Below are positions 16,201 through 23,651 of a stretch of 64,000 bases of DNA, in pieces. Position 1 is the first letter of the stretch. The number at the start of each line of letters is the position of its first letter. This stretch comes from DATARR01 sp036376245 (GTDB taxonomy: Bacteria > Acidobacteriota > Thermoanaerobaculia > Multivoradales > UBA5704). Below the pieces are notes generated by a model. It worked only from the letters and a program-made list of their open reading frames with translations, searched no databases and had not been told where the DNA came from. The translations under genes were made by a program, and so were the position numbers. Where the stretch lies: assembly GCA_036376245.1 (NCBI GenBank), contig DASVAS010000046.1, positions 86,062 to 150,061 on the forward strand, in the 5' to 3' direction.

Positions 16201-16923
16201 ATGGTGATGGAGAAGACCCACGGCCGCGACCAGGTCCGGCGGTTCCTCGACGTGATGCGGATCGAATATCTGAACCGCCGCAACAATCGTGAGAACCGCG
16301 AGGTCCCGCTCCTGAAATTGAGCGATCAATCGAATCTCATCTATCGCAAAGGCGCCATCGTGATGTATACGCTGCGCCAATACCTCGGCGAGGAGCGGGT
16401 GAACGCCGCGCTCCGCCGCTTCCTGGAGAAGAACCGCGCCGGCAAACCGCCCTATCCGACCTCCAGCGATCTCTACCGGGAGCTCCAGGCGGCCGCGCCC
16501 GGCTCGCTGCAATACCTGCTTTCGGATCTCTTCGAAGAGGTCACGCTCTGGGATCTGCGGGCGAAGCGGGCCCGCGCCGAGCCGGCCGGCGGGGGCCGCT
16601 GGCGCGTCACCCTCGACGTGACGGCGCGCAAGGTCGCGGTCGACGGCATCGGCGCCGAGACCGCGACGCCGATGGACGACTGGGTGGAGATCGGCGTCTT
16701 CGCCCCGGCGGACCCGGCGGAGGATGGGGGAGAGCTCGGCGAGCCGCTGCTGCTCGAGAAGCGCCGTCTCGGCTCCGGCGAGCGGTCCATCACCGTGACC
16801 GTGCCGCGCCGGCCCGCCCGCGCTGGAATCGATCCCTACGATCTGTTGATCGATCGCGACAATGAAGACAACGTCACGCAAATCGAGGTGAAGGAGCCGG
16901 CCGCTGGCGCAACCGGGCCCTGA
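13276..16923 (+). CDS. ABC permease fused to M1-family aminopeptidase
   Basis: 1215 aa starting at a GTG that overlaps the ATPase stop. The first ~600 residues are membrane-embedded in two ABC-2-like halves: WIYFAVLLALSFLMSAGV to about residue 260, then a linker rich in Gly/Arg and a second half from about 300 to 580. A further membrane segment follows near 585-600 (AALAAVAAALILAAGGF). The remaining ~600 residues are a periplasmic M1 metallopeptidase with HEVAHQWWGNQ at about 943 and the downstream ligand Glu in MLTEILAQYSA. It probably trims peptides during or after transport, or senses them; the substrate is unknown. This fusion is known in Bacteroidota and Acidobacteriota-type genomes but remains poorly characterised. 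Confidence 0.88.
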   Translation: MKLREVCRFEAVYQLRQVSTWIYFAVLLALSFLMSAGVLEQEARRGDVHIDAPIAVATAMAMISMIGALVTAALVGDAATRDVRSRMQPLLFTAPQSKAAYLGGRFLAAFLVNALLMTAAPAGLLLASRLPYVADLTGPFQPAAYLQAYLLIALPNAFVTAAILFSLAALSRHALASYLGGAALFLGNALTEEVVAEQMGQGKLASLLGPFGFTTLSELWRAWTPVEKNARLLGLEGSLLGNRLLWIGLALGVLAFTWMRFRFAHHSPGGRKGKERPGAGAATERSGPVAVPRAARAFGFGTHARQALAIGLRSFREIAASRAALGVAATAVIAVVLLGQAALSDSLGTPLWPATQFVTAFLGGVFFVEIAVAMLIAFYAGELVWREREAGLSAIADATPTPDWVPFAGKLLALGLALVALQAVQMAAGLLLQAAQGWFRFEIGLYLSVLFGLQLVNYLLFAALAMLVHVTVNHKYIGHLIAILCALFTVFAGRFGIGHRLLVYGSDPGWVYSDLSGFGPFLAPVLWFKLYWAGWALLFAVAASLFWVRGGEGGLRRRLRLARLRFTRPAAALAAVAAALILAAGGFVFYNTNVLNAYRTESEEAARRAEYERRYGKYAGVPQPLLTGTKLRVEIHPEAGQAEVRGVYRLENRTARPIDAIHLAVDPAVETRAVKLDRPARVALADDKLGHRVYALAEALQPGGSLRLDFEVRFAPRGFPNGEINTSVVGNGTYFDHIGGRQPNHRRWLPVLGYQRSREISDDRLRREHGLAPRSAARSRDDFEATRDPAGREWIDFEAVIGTAADQTAVAPGTLRGTWTENGRRYFHYAAPAPIRNAYAIFSARYEVREAGWNGVRIQIFHHPGHGFNVERMIRGIRASLDYYTRNFGPYPHRQLRIVEFPRYASFAWAYPGTISYAEGFGFLTRVDDEGEHLDTPFAVIAHEVAHQWWGNQVVPAGVEGAPMLTEILAQYSAMMVMEKTHGRDQVRRFLDVMRIEYLNRRNNRENREVPLLKLSDQSNLIYRKGAIVMYTLRQYLGEERVNAALRRFLEKNRAGKPPYPTSSDLYRELQAAAPGSLQYLLSDLFEEVTLWDLRAKRARAEPAGGGRWRVTLDVTARKVAVDGIGAETATPMDDWVEIGVFAPADPAEDGGELGEPLLLEKRRLGSGERSITVTVPRRPARAGIDPYDLLIDRDNEDNVTQIEVKEPAAGATGP

Positions 16924-17021
16924 GGTGCTACAATGGCGAGCCGGCAAGGTCGAGCGTCCTGCTCCCTTGCGAAGTTTTCCCAATTAATTTCGAATCCAGA
17001 TCAAAAGGTCGGTCAACCCGT

Positions 17022-17201
17022 ATGTTCAGAATCCGCCGTTACTCAGCTTCCGTGACGTATAGAAACGAAATGGGCAAGATGCAGGAGGACGAGTTCGCCG
17101 TCAACCACAGCGACCACGCGTCGGCGAGCCGCCTCGCGTTCGCGTATGTCCTGCAGGTCTTGAAGCTGAGCGATTTCGAGCTGCGCGTCGTGGGGTCCTG
17201 A
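17022..17201 (+). CDS. Small hypothetical protein, 59 aa
   Basis: ATG at 17022, TGA at 17199-17201. The sequence (MFRIRRYSASVTYRNEMGKM ... HASASRLAFAYVLQVLKLS ... FELRVVGS) has a balanced composition with a beta strand, an acidic turn and an amphipathic helix, unlike a chance frame in GC-rich DNA. Only a weak AAAGG precedes it. It lies 98 bp after the permease/M1 gene, converging on the PKD lipoprotein gene. Function is unknown. Confidence 0.5.
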   Translation: MFRIRRYSASVTYRNEMGKMQEDEFAVNHSDHASASRLAFAYVLQVLKLSDFELRVVGS

Positions 17202-17230
17202 TCCCCCGCGCCTGATCCCCCCTGGGGGGC

Positions 17231-18919
17231 TCAGTTGCAGATCGGACCGGCGTCCACGGTCGAATCGCTGACGGTCACGAACCGGCTGGTGCTGCTTTGC
17301 CCGGCGCTGTTGGTGGCCGTCAGGGTGACGCCGTAGGTGCCGTCGGCTCCGTAGGTGTGGCTGGGATTCTGGAGAGCGCTGACGCCGCCGTCGCCGAAGT
17401 TCCAGGACCAGCTCGTGGGGGACTGCGTCGAGGCGTCGAAGAAGATCACCGCTTTCTTGTTCCGCTGATAGCAGAAGTTGGCGCTCGGCTTGCTCGCCGA
17501 AGTGACCTGGACCAGCTTGCTGACGGAGCTCGAGCCCGCCGCGTTGGTGGCGGTCAGGGTCACCGTATAGGTGCCGGGATTCTGATAGGTGTAGGTCGGG
17601 TTCTGCGCCGAGCTGAAGCATTGCGGCGAGCCCGTGCATTCCCCGAAGTCCCAGGACCAGCTCGTGGGGTTGCCCGTCGAGGTGTCGTTGAACACGGCCT
17701 TGAGGCCGGCGGTCTGGAACTCGAAGCTCGCCTTGGGAGCCGCGCCCAGGGACACGGTCACCAGCTTGGTCTTCGCATTCGAGCCGCCCGCGTTGGAGGC
17801 GGTGAGCGTCACGGTGTACGTCCCGGCCTGGAGGTATTCATGGGAGGGGTTCCGCGCCGTGCTCGTGCACGTGTGGGTCGAAGGGGGCGGAGGGGGCGGG
17901 CAGTCGCCGAAATCCCAGCTCCAGCCCGTGGGGTTGCCCGTGGAAGTGTCGTTGAAGAACACCTTCAGATTGTTGGTCTGGAGCTCGAAATCCGCCTTGG
18001 GCGCTTCGCCCTGGGACACGGTCACGAACTGGCTGGTGCTGTCGCTCACCCCGAACTCGTTCTCCACGGTCAGCGAGACCGTGTAGGTGCCCGCGCTGGT
18101 GTAGTTGTGGCTGGGGTTGCGGGCGTTGCTGGTCTTGCCGTCTCCGAAGTCCCAGGAGAAGCTGACCGGATCGCCGGCCGAGGATTCCGCGAACAGGACG
18201 TTCAGGCCGTTGACCGTGAACCCGAAGTCCGCGATCAGCGGCTCGCCGGCTTCGACGGTGACGAACTTGCGCTTGCTGGCCGAGCCGCCGGCCGCGGTGA
18301 TCCGCAGCGTGACCGTGTAGGTGCCGGCCTCGGGGTACTCGTGCAGCGGGTTCTGCCGGTTGCTCGTGTCGCCGTCCCCGAACTCCCATTGCCACTCGGT
18401 GGGCTCGCCGGTGGAGAGGTCCTCGAAGAGCACGGAGAGGGCGCTGACCTCGAAGGCGAAGTCCGCCACCGGCACGGCGGCGGGCGTCACGATGGGCAGG
18501 TTGATCCGGCCGACGCTGGTCCCCACCTGGGCGAGGATGTTGGCCGTGCCCGTGGCGGTCCCCGCGAAGAACGGGACGGTCGCCACGCCGCCGGCGAGGG
18601 TCTTCTTGACGAGCTGGATGGGCTGGCCGGCGCCGTCGCTCCCGAAATTCCCCAGATTGGTGTTGATGGCGACCTCGGTGCCGTCGGCCGCCGCGGCGCC
18701 GTCCCCCTTCTTGACGCTGACCGTCAGGGTCGCCGCCTCCGTGGAGCCGGAGGAGAGCTGGCTGCGGTCGGACTGGACGGAGACCACCAGGGCCTCCCCC
18801 GAGCCGGAGCCGCCGCCGTTCCCGCCGCCGGTGTTGTCCGTGGGGGCGACAGGATTGGGGGAATCGCAGGCCGAAGCCAGGAGGGCGGCGAACGCGAGAG
18901 CGATCAGACGGCGGCACAT
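17231..18919 (-). CDS. Lipoprotein with five PKD domains
   Basis: 562 aa from the ATG at 18919. The signal ends LLASACDSPNP, a plausible but not ideal lipobox, so a lipid-anchored surface protein is likely. After a Gly-rich linker (GGGNGGGSGSG) there is an Ig-like invasin/BIG-type module (SQLSSGSTEAATLTVSVKKG). Five PKD domains follow, each with a W(S/Q)W(D/E/N)FG(D/E) core and GTY(T/G)VTL strand. Domains 3 and 4 carry Pro/Cys-containing insertions (DCPPPPPPSTHTC, ECTGSPQC). PKD domains mediate protein or polysaccharide contact, so this is probably an adhesin or scaffold. No enzyme domain is visible. The upstream Shine-Dalgarno is weak. Confidence 0.85.
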   Translation of the reverse strand: MCRRLIALAFAALLASACDSPNPVAPTDNTGGGNGGGSGSGEALVVSVQSDRSQLSSGSTEAATLTVSVKKGDGAAAADGTEVAINTNLGNFGSDGAGQPIQLVKKTLAGGVATVPFFAGTATGTANILAQVGTSVGRINLPIVTPAAVPVADFAFEVSALSVLFEDLSTGEPTEWQWEFGDGDTSNRQNPLHEYPEAGTYTVTLRITAAGGSASKRKFVTVEAGEPLIADFGFTVNGLNVLFAESSAGDPVSFSWDFGDGKTSNARNPSHNYTSAGTYTVSLTVENEFGVSDSTSQFVTVSQGEAPKADFELQTNNLKVFFNDTSTGNPTGWSWDFGDCPPPPPPSTHTCTSTARNPSHEYLQAGTYTVTLTASNAGGSNAKTKLVTVSLGAAPKASFEFQTAGLKAVFNDTSTGNPTSWSWDFGECTGSPQCFSSAQNPTYTYQNPGTYTVTLTATNAAGSSSVSKLVQVTSASKPSANFCYQRNKKAVIFFDASTQSPTSWSWNFGDGGVSALQNPSHTYGADGTYGVTLTATNSAGQSSTSRFVTVSDSTVDAGPICN

Positions 18920-19077
18920 CGTTTTCGGACCTGCGACAGGAGGAGGAGAGTATAGCCGCAAAACGGGACGGGGCAAGCTCCCGGCCTCCGGCAGATGTCA
19001 CGAAAACTCTCCTCCCGGCACCGGGGGAAGTAGGCAAGCAAGCTGTACAAGCAATCCGGTCAAGCAAGGAGGCGCTG

Positions 19078-19539
19078 ATGAGGAAGAGATGGGTAGGCGC
19101 AGCGATTCTGGGGCTTCTGGCCTTGGGACTTCCCGCGCACGCGGGAGACTCTCTCTATGGCAGGGTGACCGAGGTCAAGAGCGGCAACATCGTGACGCTC
19201 GACTACGGCGCCGGACAGTACGAGCTGCGGCTGGTCGGGATCGAGCTGCCGAACGACAAGGTCCTTTCCGAACGGGCCACCGGTCTGGTCAAGCGGCTGG
19301 TGCTCGGGAAGAACGCGCGCATGCGCTTCGAGGGGCGGAGCGAGGACGGCGTGATGAACGCGCGGCTGTTCACCGACGATCCGGAACAGGGGATCCAGGA
19401 GGTCGCCGTGGAGCTGCTGCGGGCGGGGCTGGTCAAGCGCGCGAAGGACGTCGATTTCAAATACGGAGAGCTGTCCGCGGCCGAGAGCGAGGCCCGGGAC
19501 GCCCGCCGCGGCCTGTGGGCCGCCGACCAGCAACGGTGA
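19078..19539 (+). CDS. Secreted staphylococcal-nuclease-like (TNase) protein
   Basis: 153 aa behind AAGGAGG. A signal peptide ends LPAHA. The OB-fold nuclease pattern is present: GRVTEVKSGNIVTLDYGAGQYELRLVGIELP and a C-terminal LLRAGLVKR ... AESEARDARRGLW. The first catalytic Arg (LRLVGI) is there, but the region that normally carries the catalytic Glu (PE..) reads IELPNDK, and the third site (usually GR.L) reads NARLFTDD. Activity is therefore doubtful, and it may bind rather than cut nucleic acid. It is followed 17 bp later by the BNR/VWD gene in the same direction, so the two are probably co-transcribed. Confidence 0.78.
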   Translation: MRKRWVGAAILGLLALGLPAHAGDSLYGRVTEVKSGNIVTLDYGAGQYELRLVGIELPNDKVLSERATGLVKRLVLGKNARMRFEGRSEDGVMNARLFTDDPEQGIQEVAVELLRAGLVKRAKDVDFKYGELSAAESEARDARRGLWAADQQR

Positions 19540-19556
19540 GGAAGGAAAAGGAGACC

Positions 19557-22214
19557 ATGATGCGCAACGACACAAGCCGTTCCTCGTCCTCCCGCCGTTC
19601 CCTCTTCTCCTCCTCCCTGGTCCTGGCCTTCCTGCTCTGCCTGATCCTGCCGCTCTCCGCGGCGCGGGCCCAGTTGACCTCCAACCCCGACGTCAACACG
19701 TCCATCAAGGCCCACTACCAGAACGAGTGCTCCATCATCAAGAACCCGGCGCCGGGCAGCCAGCAGCTCTTCGCCGCGTGCAACAACGCGACCGGCGGCA
19801 TCTTCGCCGCGCGCAGCACTGATCACGGCGCCACCTGGACCTACCCGGACGCCTCGGACAAGACGATCGCGGACGGAGACGCGGGGCAGGGTCCGCTCGC
19901 CTGCTGTGATCCGACCCTGGCGTGGGACACCTTCGGGAACCTCTATGTCGGCTATCTCGGCAACAGCAGCGTCGTGGTGCTGCTCAGCACGGACGGCGGG
20001 CTCACCTTCAGCACCCTCATGACCTGGGCGGGCAGCGTCGACCAGCCGACGGTCGTGGCGGCCAACACCTCCGCCGCCGGCGCGCCGGTGGCCGTCTGGG
20101 TGGTGTGGAACCAGAGCGGCTCGATGCGGGCGAGCGGCGCCGCGGTGACCGGCCTGGGAACGGTCGGCGCGTTCGGCGCGGTGCAGACGATCCCCGGCAC
20201 CACGAACTGCAGCTTCGGCGACGTCGCCATCGCGCCGTCCGGCGTCGTCGTCCAGACCTGCCAGAACCCGACCGGCGGCCAGGGCCCGAATTCCTTCATC
20301 CGGATCAACCGGGACCTCGACGGCCTCGGCCCCGGCAACTTCGGCGCCTCGATCACGGCGACCACGACCAACGTCGGCGGCTTCGACTTCATCCCGGCGC
20401 AGAACGTGCGCTCGATCGACGCCGAGGCGGGCCTCGCCTACGACCACTTCCCGGGCACCGTCGGCAACCCGAACCCGCGCTTCGGCCGTCTCTACCTCGT
20501 CTATACCGAAGAGCCGGTCGACGAGAGCAACAACACCAACATCATGCTGCGCTTCTCGGACGACGACGGCGCGACCTGGAGCGCGGCGCAGCAGGTCAAC
20601 ACCGACGCGACGACCCGCAGCCAGTTCCTGCCGCGGATCGCCAGCAACCGGCTGTCGGGCAACATCGCCGTCTGCTGGCACGACGCGCGCAACTCGGGCA
20701 CCAACACCACCATGCAGGAGTTCTGCGACATCGCGACGCCGGCCACGTCTCCTCCGGTCTTCATCGGCAATCACCAGGTGGGCGACGCCCTGACGAGCGG
20801 CAACGGCTCCAACCCGCCGGCCGCCGGCCAGCTCAACATCGAGTTCGGCGACTACTCCGGCATGACCTACTTCCAGGGCCGGGTGCATCCCATCTGGGCC
20901 GACGTCTCCAACAGCACCGGCAACAACCCCGATGGGACGTTCCGGTTCGACGCCTATACCGACCTGGTGATGGGCGGGGCGGCGGCGAACGAAGGGGACC
21001 CGCACATCCGCACGGTCGATGGGATTCACTACGACTTCCAGGGCGGCGGCGAGTACACCATCCTGCTCGACTCCGACGGCTCGGAGATCCAGGCCCGCTA
21101 TGCGCCGGTCGCGACCAACTTCCTGGTCGGGCCGAACGGCCACACTGGCCTCACGACCTGCGCCAGCCTGACCACGGCGGTCGCCGCGCAGGTCGGCGAT
21201 CACCGGGTCACCTATCAGCCGAACCTCAGCGGCGTCCCGGATCCCTCGGGCCTCCAGCTCCGCGTCGACGGCGTCCTCACCACCCTGGGTCCCGCCGGCC
21301 TCAACCTCAGCGGCGGCGGCCGCATCAACAAGACCGCGGTCGCGGGCGGCATCGAGGTCCAGTTCCCCAACGGCATGCACATGATCGTGACGCCGGGATG
21401 GTGGGCGTCGCAGAGCCAGTGGTATCTCAACGTGAACGTCGCCCGCACGACGGCCCGCGAAGGGATCATGGGCGACGTCCAGGACGGCTGGCTGCCGCGG
21501 CTCTCGAACGGCACCTCGATCGGACCGAGACCCGCCCCGCTGGCGACCCGCTACGCGGATCTCTACTCGCGGTTCGGCGATTCCTGGCGCGTCACCACGG
21601 CCTCGAGCCTCTTCGACTACGCGCCGGGCCAGTCGACCCACACGTTCACCTATCCGAGCTGGCCGCCGGACACCCTGCCGTGCGAAGTCCCCGAGCAGAA
21701 GCCGCTGGAGGTGGAGTTCGATCCGGAGAGGGCCAAGGCGATCTGCGAGGAAATGGGGATCGTCGACGACGAACGGAAGAACAACTGCGTCTTCGACGTG
21801 ACGCTGACGGGCGAAGGGGAGTTCGCGAGAACCTATGAGCTCACCGAAAGGCTCCTGGCCAACGCGACCATGACGACCTTGGCTCCCGTCAAGCCGACCC
21901 GGCCTGGGGAGGCGGCGACGTTCAACGTGGTCGTCGAGCGCAAGGTTCCGGCCCGCGGCGAGAGGCCGCCCGCCGGCACCGTCGTGTTCTCTCTCGACGG
22001 CAAGGAGATCGACAAGGCCGACCTCGACGCGCAGGGCCGCGCGACCTGGACGGTGACGCTTGAAGCGCCTGGCGATCACGTCCTGATCGCGACCTACGTC
22101 CCTGCTCCGGGCAGCAGCCTGCTGACCAGCAGCAGCGGCGAGGTGACCTACACCGTCGTCGAAGACAAGCCGGTCGAGGGGACTATCACCACCTCGTCGA
22201 CTTCCCGACAGTAA
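19557..22214 (+). CDS. Secreted BNR/sialidase-fold protein with von Willebrand D and Ig-like domains
   Basis: About 885 aa. Two adjacent ATGs (19557, 19560) follow AGGAG; the second is better spaced and the difference is one residue. The signal peptide ends SAARAQ. Residues about 40-470 show Asp-box/BNR-like turns (STDHGATW, STDGGLTF, SDDDGATW) of a sialidase-type propeller. At about 480 a VWD domain begins with GDPHIRTVDGIHYDFQGGGE. GDPH is the motif that self-cleaves between Asp and Pro in mucins. After 760 there is a bacterial Ig-like domain (GTVVFSLDGKEIDKADLDAQGRA). It probably acts in extracellular adhesion or glycan binding; sialidase activity cannot be assumed. A strong terminator follows at 22224-22257. 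Confidence 0.78.
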   Translation: MMRNDTSRSSSSRRSLFSSSLVLAFLLCLILPLSAARAQLTSNPDVNTSIKAHYQNECSIIKNPAPGSQQLFAACNNATGGIFAARSTDHGATWTYPDASDKTIADGDAGQGPLACCDPTLAWDTFGNLYVGYLGNSSVVVLLSTDGGLTFSTLMTWAGSVDQPTVVAANTSAAGAPVAVWVVWNQSGSMRASGAAVTGLGTVGAFGAVQTIPGTTNCSFGDVAIAPSGVVVQTCQNPTGGQGPNSFIRINRDLDGLGPGNFGASITATTTNVGGFDFIPAQNVRSIDAEAGLAYDHFPGTVGNPNPRFGRLYLVYTEEPVDESNNTNIMLRFSDDDGATWSAAQQVNTDATTRSQFLPRIASNRLSGNIAVCWHDARNSGTNTTMQEFCDIATPATSPPVFIGNHQVGDALTSGNGSNPPAAGQLNIEFGDYSGMTYFQGRVHPIWADVSNSTGNNPDGTFRFDAYTDLVMGGAAANEGDPHIRTVDGIHYDFQGGGEYTILLDSDGSEIQARYAPVATNFLVGPNGHTGLTTCASLTTAVAAQVGDHRVTYQPNLSGVPDPSGLQLRVDGVLTTLGPAGLNLSGGGRINKTAVAGGIEVQFPNGMHMIVTPGWWASQSQWYLNVNVARTTAREGIMGDVQDGWLPRLSNGTSIGPRPAPLATRYADLYSRFGDSWRVTTASSLFDYAPGQSTHTFTYPSWPPDTLPCEVPEQKPLEVEFDPERAKAICEEMGIVDDERKNNCVFDVTLTGEGEFARTYELTERLLANATMTTLAPVKPTRPGEAATFNVVVERKVPARGERPPAGTVVFSLDGKEIDKADLDAQGRATWTVTLEAPGDHVLIATYVPAPGSSLLTSSSGEVTYTVVEDKPVEGTITTSSTSRQ

Positions 22215-22223
22215 ACCGTATCC

Positions 22224-22257
22224 GGGGCCGCCATCCGGCGGCCCCGCCTTTCCTCTT
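22224..22257 (+). terminator. Rho-independent terminator after the BNR/VWD gene
   Basis: A perfect 9-bp GC stem (GGGGCCGCC / GGCGGCCCC, loop ATCC) at 22224-22245 is followed by GCCTTTCCTCTTT. It starts 10 bp after the stop codon. Confidence 0.8.
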
Positions 22258-22280
22258 TCATTCGCTGCTAGGATGCCCGC

Positions 22281-22499
22281 ATGGACGGAAGACGCCGATC
22301 GGACATCCGCCCCGGGCTCACCGTGGAGATCGTCCTCAAGCAGGACCAGAGGACCGGCAAACTGACCCGTGGCGTCGTCCGCGAGATCCTGACCCCCTCG
22401 CCGACCCATCCGCACGGCATCAAGGTCCGGCTCACCAGCGGTCAGGTGGGGCGGGTGAAGGCGGTCGTCGGCGATAAGGAAGAGCCCCCGCCGGCCTGA
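22281..22499 (+). CDS. YwbE family protein
   Basis: 72 aa. The sequence matches the YwbE family closely: DIRPGLTVEIVLKQDQRTGK, LTRGVVREILTPSPTHPHG, IKVRLTSGQVGRV. This small family is widespread, of unknown function and single-domain; the KOW-like strand pattern suggests nucleic-acid or ribosome contact, but that is only a guess. Length is typical. It sits alone between a terminator and the repeat island. Confidence 0.85.
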   Translation: MDGRRRSDIRPGLTVEIVLKQDQRTGKLTRGVVREILTPSPTHPHGIKVRLTSGQVGRVKAVVGDKEEPPPA

Positions 22500-22537
22500 C
22501 GGCGGCATCGTGACGGTGATCGCCGCGATGCGGGGTT

Positions 22538-22590
22538 CGCCCCTGAAAGGGGCGGCCGTTGAACAGCCTGGGGCGCCAGCCCCAGGAACC
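22538..22590 (-). repeat. Family-2 palindromic repeat, copy 1
   Basis: Contains two nested palindromes, GCCCCTGAAAGGGGC and CCTGGGGCGCCAGCCCCAGG. The same pair occurs in opposite orientation at 23477-23575. Confidence 0.7.
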
Positions 22591-22649
22591 TGATGCCCAC
22601 AATCCCAAACGTCCAAGCCCACGAAGGGGGCGGCGTGGGAGGTCCGGCC

Positions 22650-22728
22650 GGCAATGTCGCCCCTTTCAGGGGCTCTGGATGGGGGAGGGATATGGGCCTG
22701 CGGACCTGGGGTTGGCACCCAACCTGTT
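22650..22728 (+). repeat. Family-2 palindromic repeat, copy 2
   Basis: GGCAATGTCGCCCCTTTCAGGGGC followed after a short spacer by GGGCCTGCGGACCTGGGGTTGGCACCC. Nearly identical to the first half of 23477-23575. Confidence 0.7.
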
Positions 22729-22773
22729 ACACATATCTCGGGATCTTCGGGATGGCGAGGATCGTTACGATCT

Positions 22774-22846
22774 GCCCTTCGAAGAGACGGGCCGACGACG
22801 GTGCACTCGGGGAAGGCACCGGATGAGGACTGGCCCGTCTCTACGG
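22774..22846 (-). repeat. GTAG-headed palindrome, variant arm
   Basis: Read on the minus strand it begins CCGTAGAGACGGGCC and ends GGCCCGTCTCTTCGAAGGGC. The head and tail match the RAYT-flanking family, but the stem is GAGACGGGCC instead of GAGACGCCAC. Confidence 0.65.
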
Positions 22847-22936
22847 TACGGTGATGCCGTTTGCCAGGAGAGAGGTTTGGGGGCGTTGTATCGAGATCTC
22901 CGTAACCTCGTCCGTTCGCAACGGCAACACCGTTGC

Positions 22937-23018
22937 GTAGAGACGTCCACAGACGATCAACGACACCTTTTCGGAGGCCATGGGGACGGCGTGGCGTCTC
23001 TTCGAAGGGCATGCCGCC
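22937..23018 (+). repeat. GTAG-headed palindrome (REP family 1), copy A
   Basis: Starts GTAGAGACGTCCACAGACGAT and ends GGCGTGGCGTCTCTTCGAAGGGCATGCCGCC. The arms GAGACG(T)CCAC and GTGGCGTCTC can pair. Confidence 0.8.
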
Positions 23019-23121
23019 TCGAAGGCATGTCCTCCTGAACGCCGCATCCCTTCTGCCTACGGGATAAGAAAGATAAAAGGCCGCGATTTGCCGGTTCAAA
23101 CCCGTTTGCGGGGGATTGGAG

Positions 23122-23200
23122 GGTATGCCCTTCGAGAGACGCCACGCCGTGGGTGGCCTCGGCAGGTGTTGCTACATCGTCTGTGGCGTCTCTACGGGCG
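23122..23200 (-). repeat. GTAG-headed palindrome (REP family 1), copy B
   Basis: Minus-strand copy: GCCCGTAGAGACGCCACAGACGAT ... GGCGTGGCGTCTCTCGAAGGGCATACC. It directly abuts the broken end of the CHAT-type gene fragment. Confidence 0.8.
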
Positions 23201-23427
23201 GTACGGGCAACGGCAAGAGGTGTGTAGGAGGATGGGGGGGGGAGCTCCTGCGGGTACTGGAGGAAGTCCTCCAGATACCAGCGCAGGTCCTCTTCATCCC
23301 TTGGCGAGAGGCTGAACGGGAAGATTGTGGGGGGAACCGAGCGCGGGGCGCCGTCGCCGCGGAGCTCGATCTCCACCCGGTGACGGCCTTCCGCCACCGC
23401 GTGCTGCCGGATCTGGAGTTGGAGCAT
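23201..23427 (-). pseudogene. 5' fragment of a CHAT/TPR-type protein gene, cut by a palindrome
   Basis: From the ATG at 23427 the minus strand reads a normal-looking start with HRVEIELRGDGAP, then FPFSLSPRDEEDLRWYLEDFLQYP. The 'SP.DEEDLRWYLEDFLQYP' stretch is characteristic of the region near the start of CHAT-domain proteins in Cyanobacteria and Acidobacteriota-type genomes. After about 70 residues the frame runs into family-1 repeat copy B, and nothing of the caspase-like CHAT domain follows. I read it as a gene start left after deletion or repeat insertion. It may still express a short peptide. Confidence 0.55.
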
Positions 23428-23476
23428 GGCCTATTTTACTGCGCGCCGGTATTCGCCAGGTACCCACTGCGGGACA

Positions 23477-23575
23477 GGCAATGTCGCCCCTTTTCAGGGG
23501 CTCTGGATGGATATGGGCCTGCGGACCTGGGGTTGGCACCCCAGGCTGGTCAACGGCCGCCCCTTTCAGGGGCGG
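23477..23575 (+). repeat. Family-2 palindromic repeat, copy 3 (full unit)
   Basis: Holds the complete unit: GCCCCTTTTCAGGGGC, CCTGGGGTTGGCACCCCAGG and GCCCCTTTCAGGGGC in order. The reverse complement of its right half is copy 1 at 22538-22590. Confidence 0.7.
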
Positions 23576-23651
23576 TAAACGTAAGTTGGAAGATGAAAGC
23601 GTGCTCAGCCGGGCGGCCCTACTGGGCCGCCCCTGAAGAGTTACCCGCCGC

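Noticed and set aside
13210..16983. A 1257-codon open frame opposite the permease/M1 gene
   Set aside because: It is Arg/Gly/His-rich low complexity, while the plus strand encodes a complete fusion with membrane segments and HExxH.
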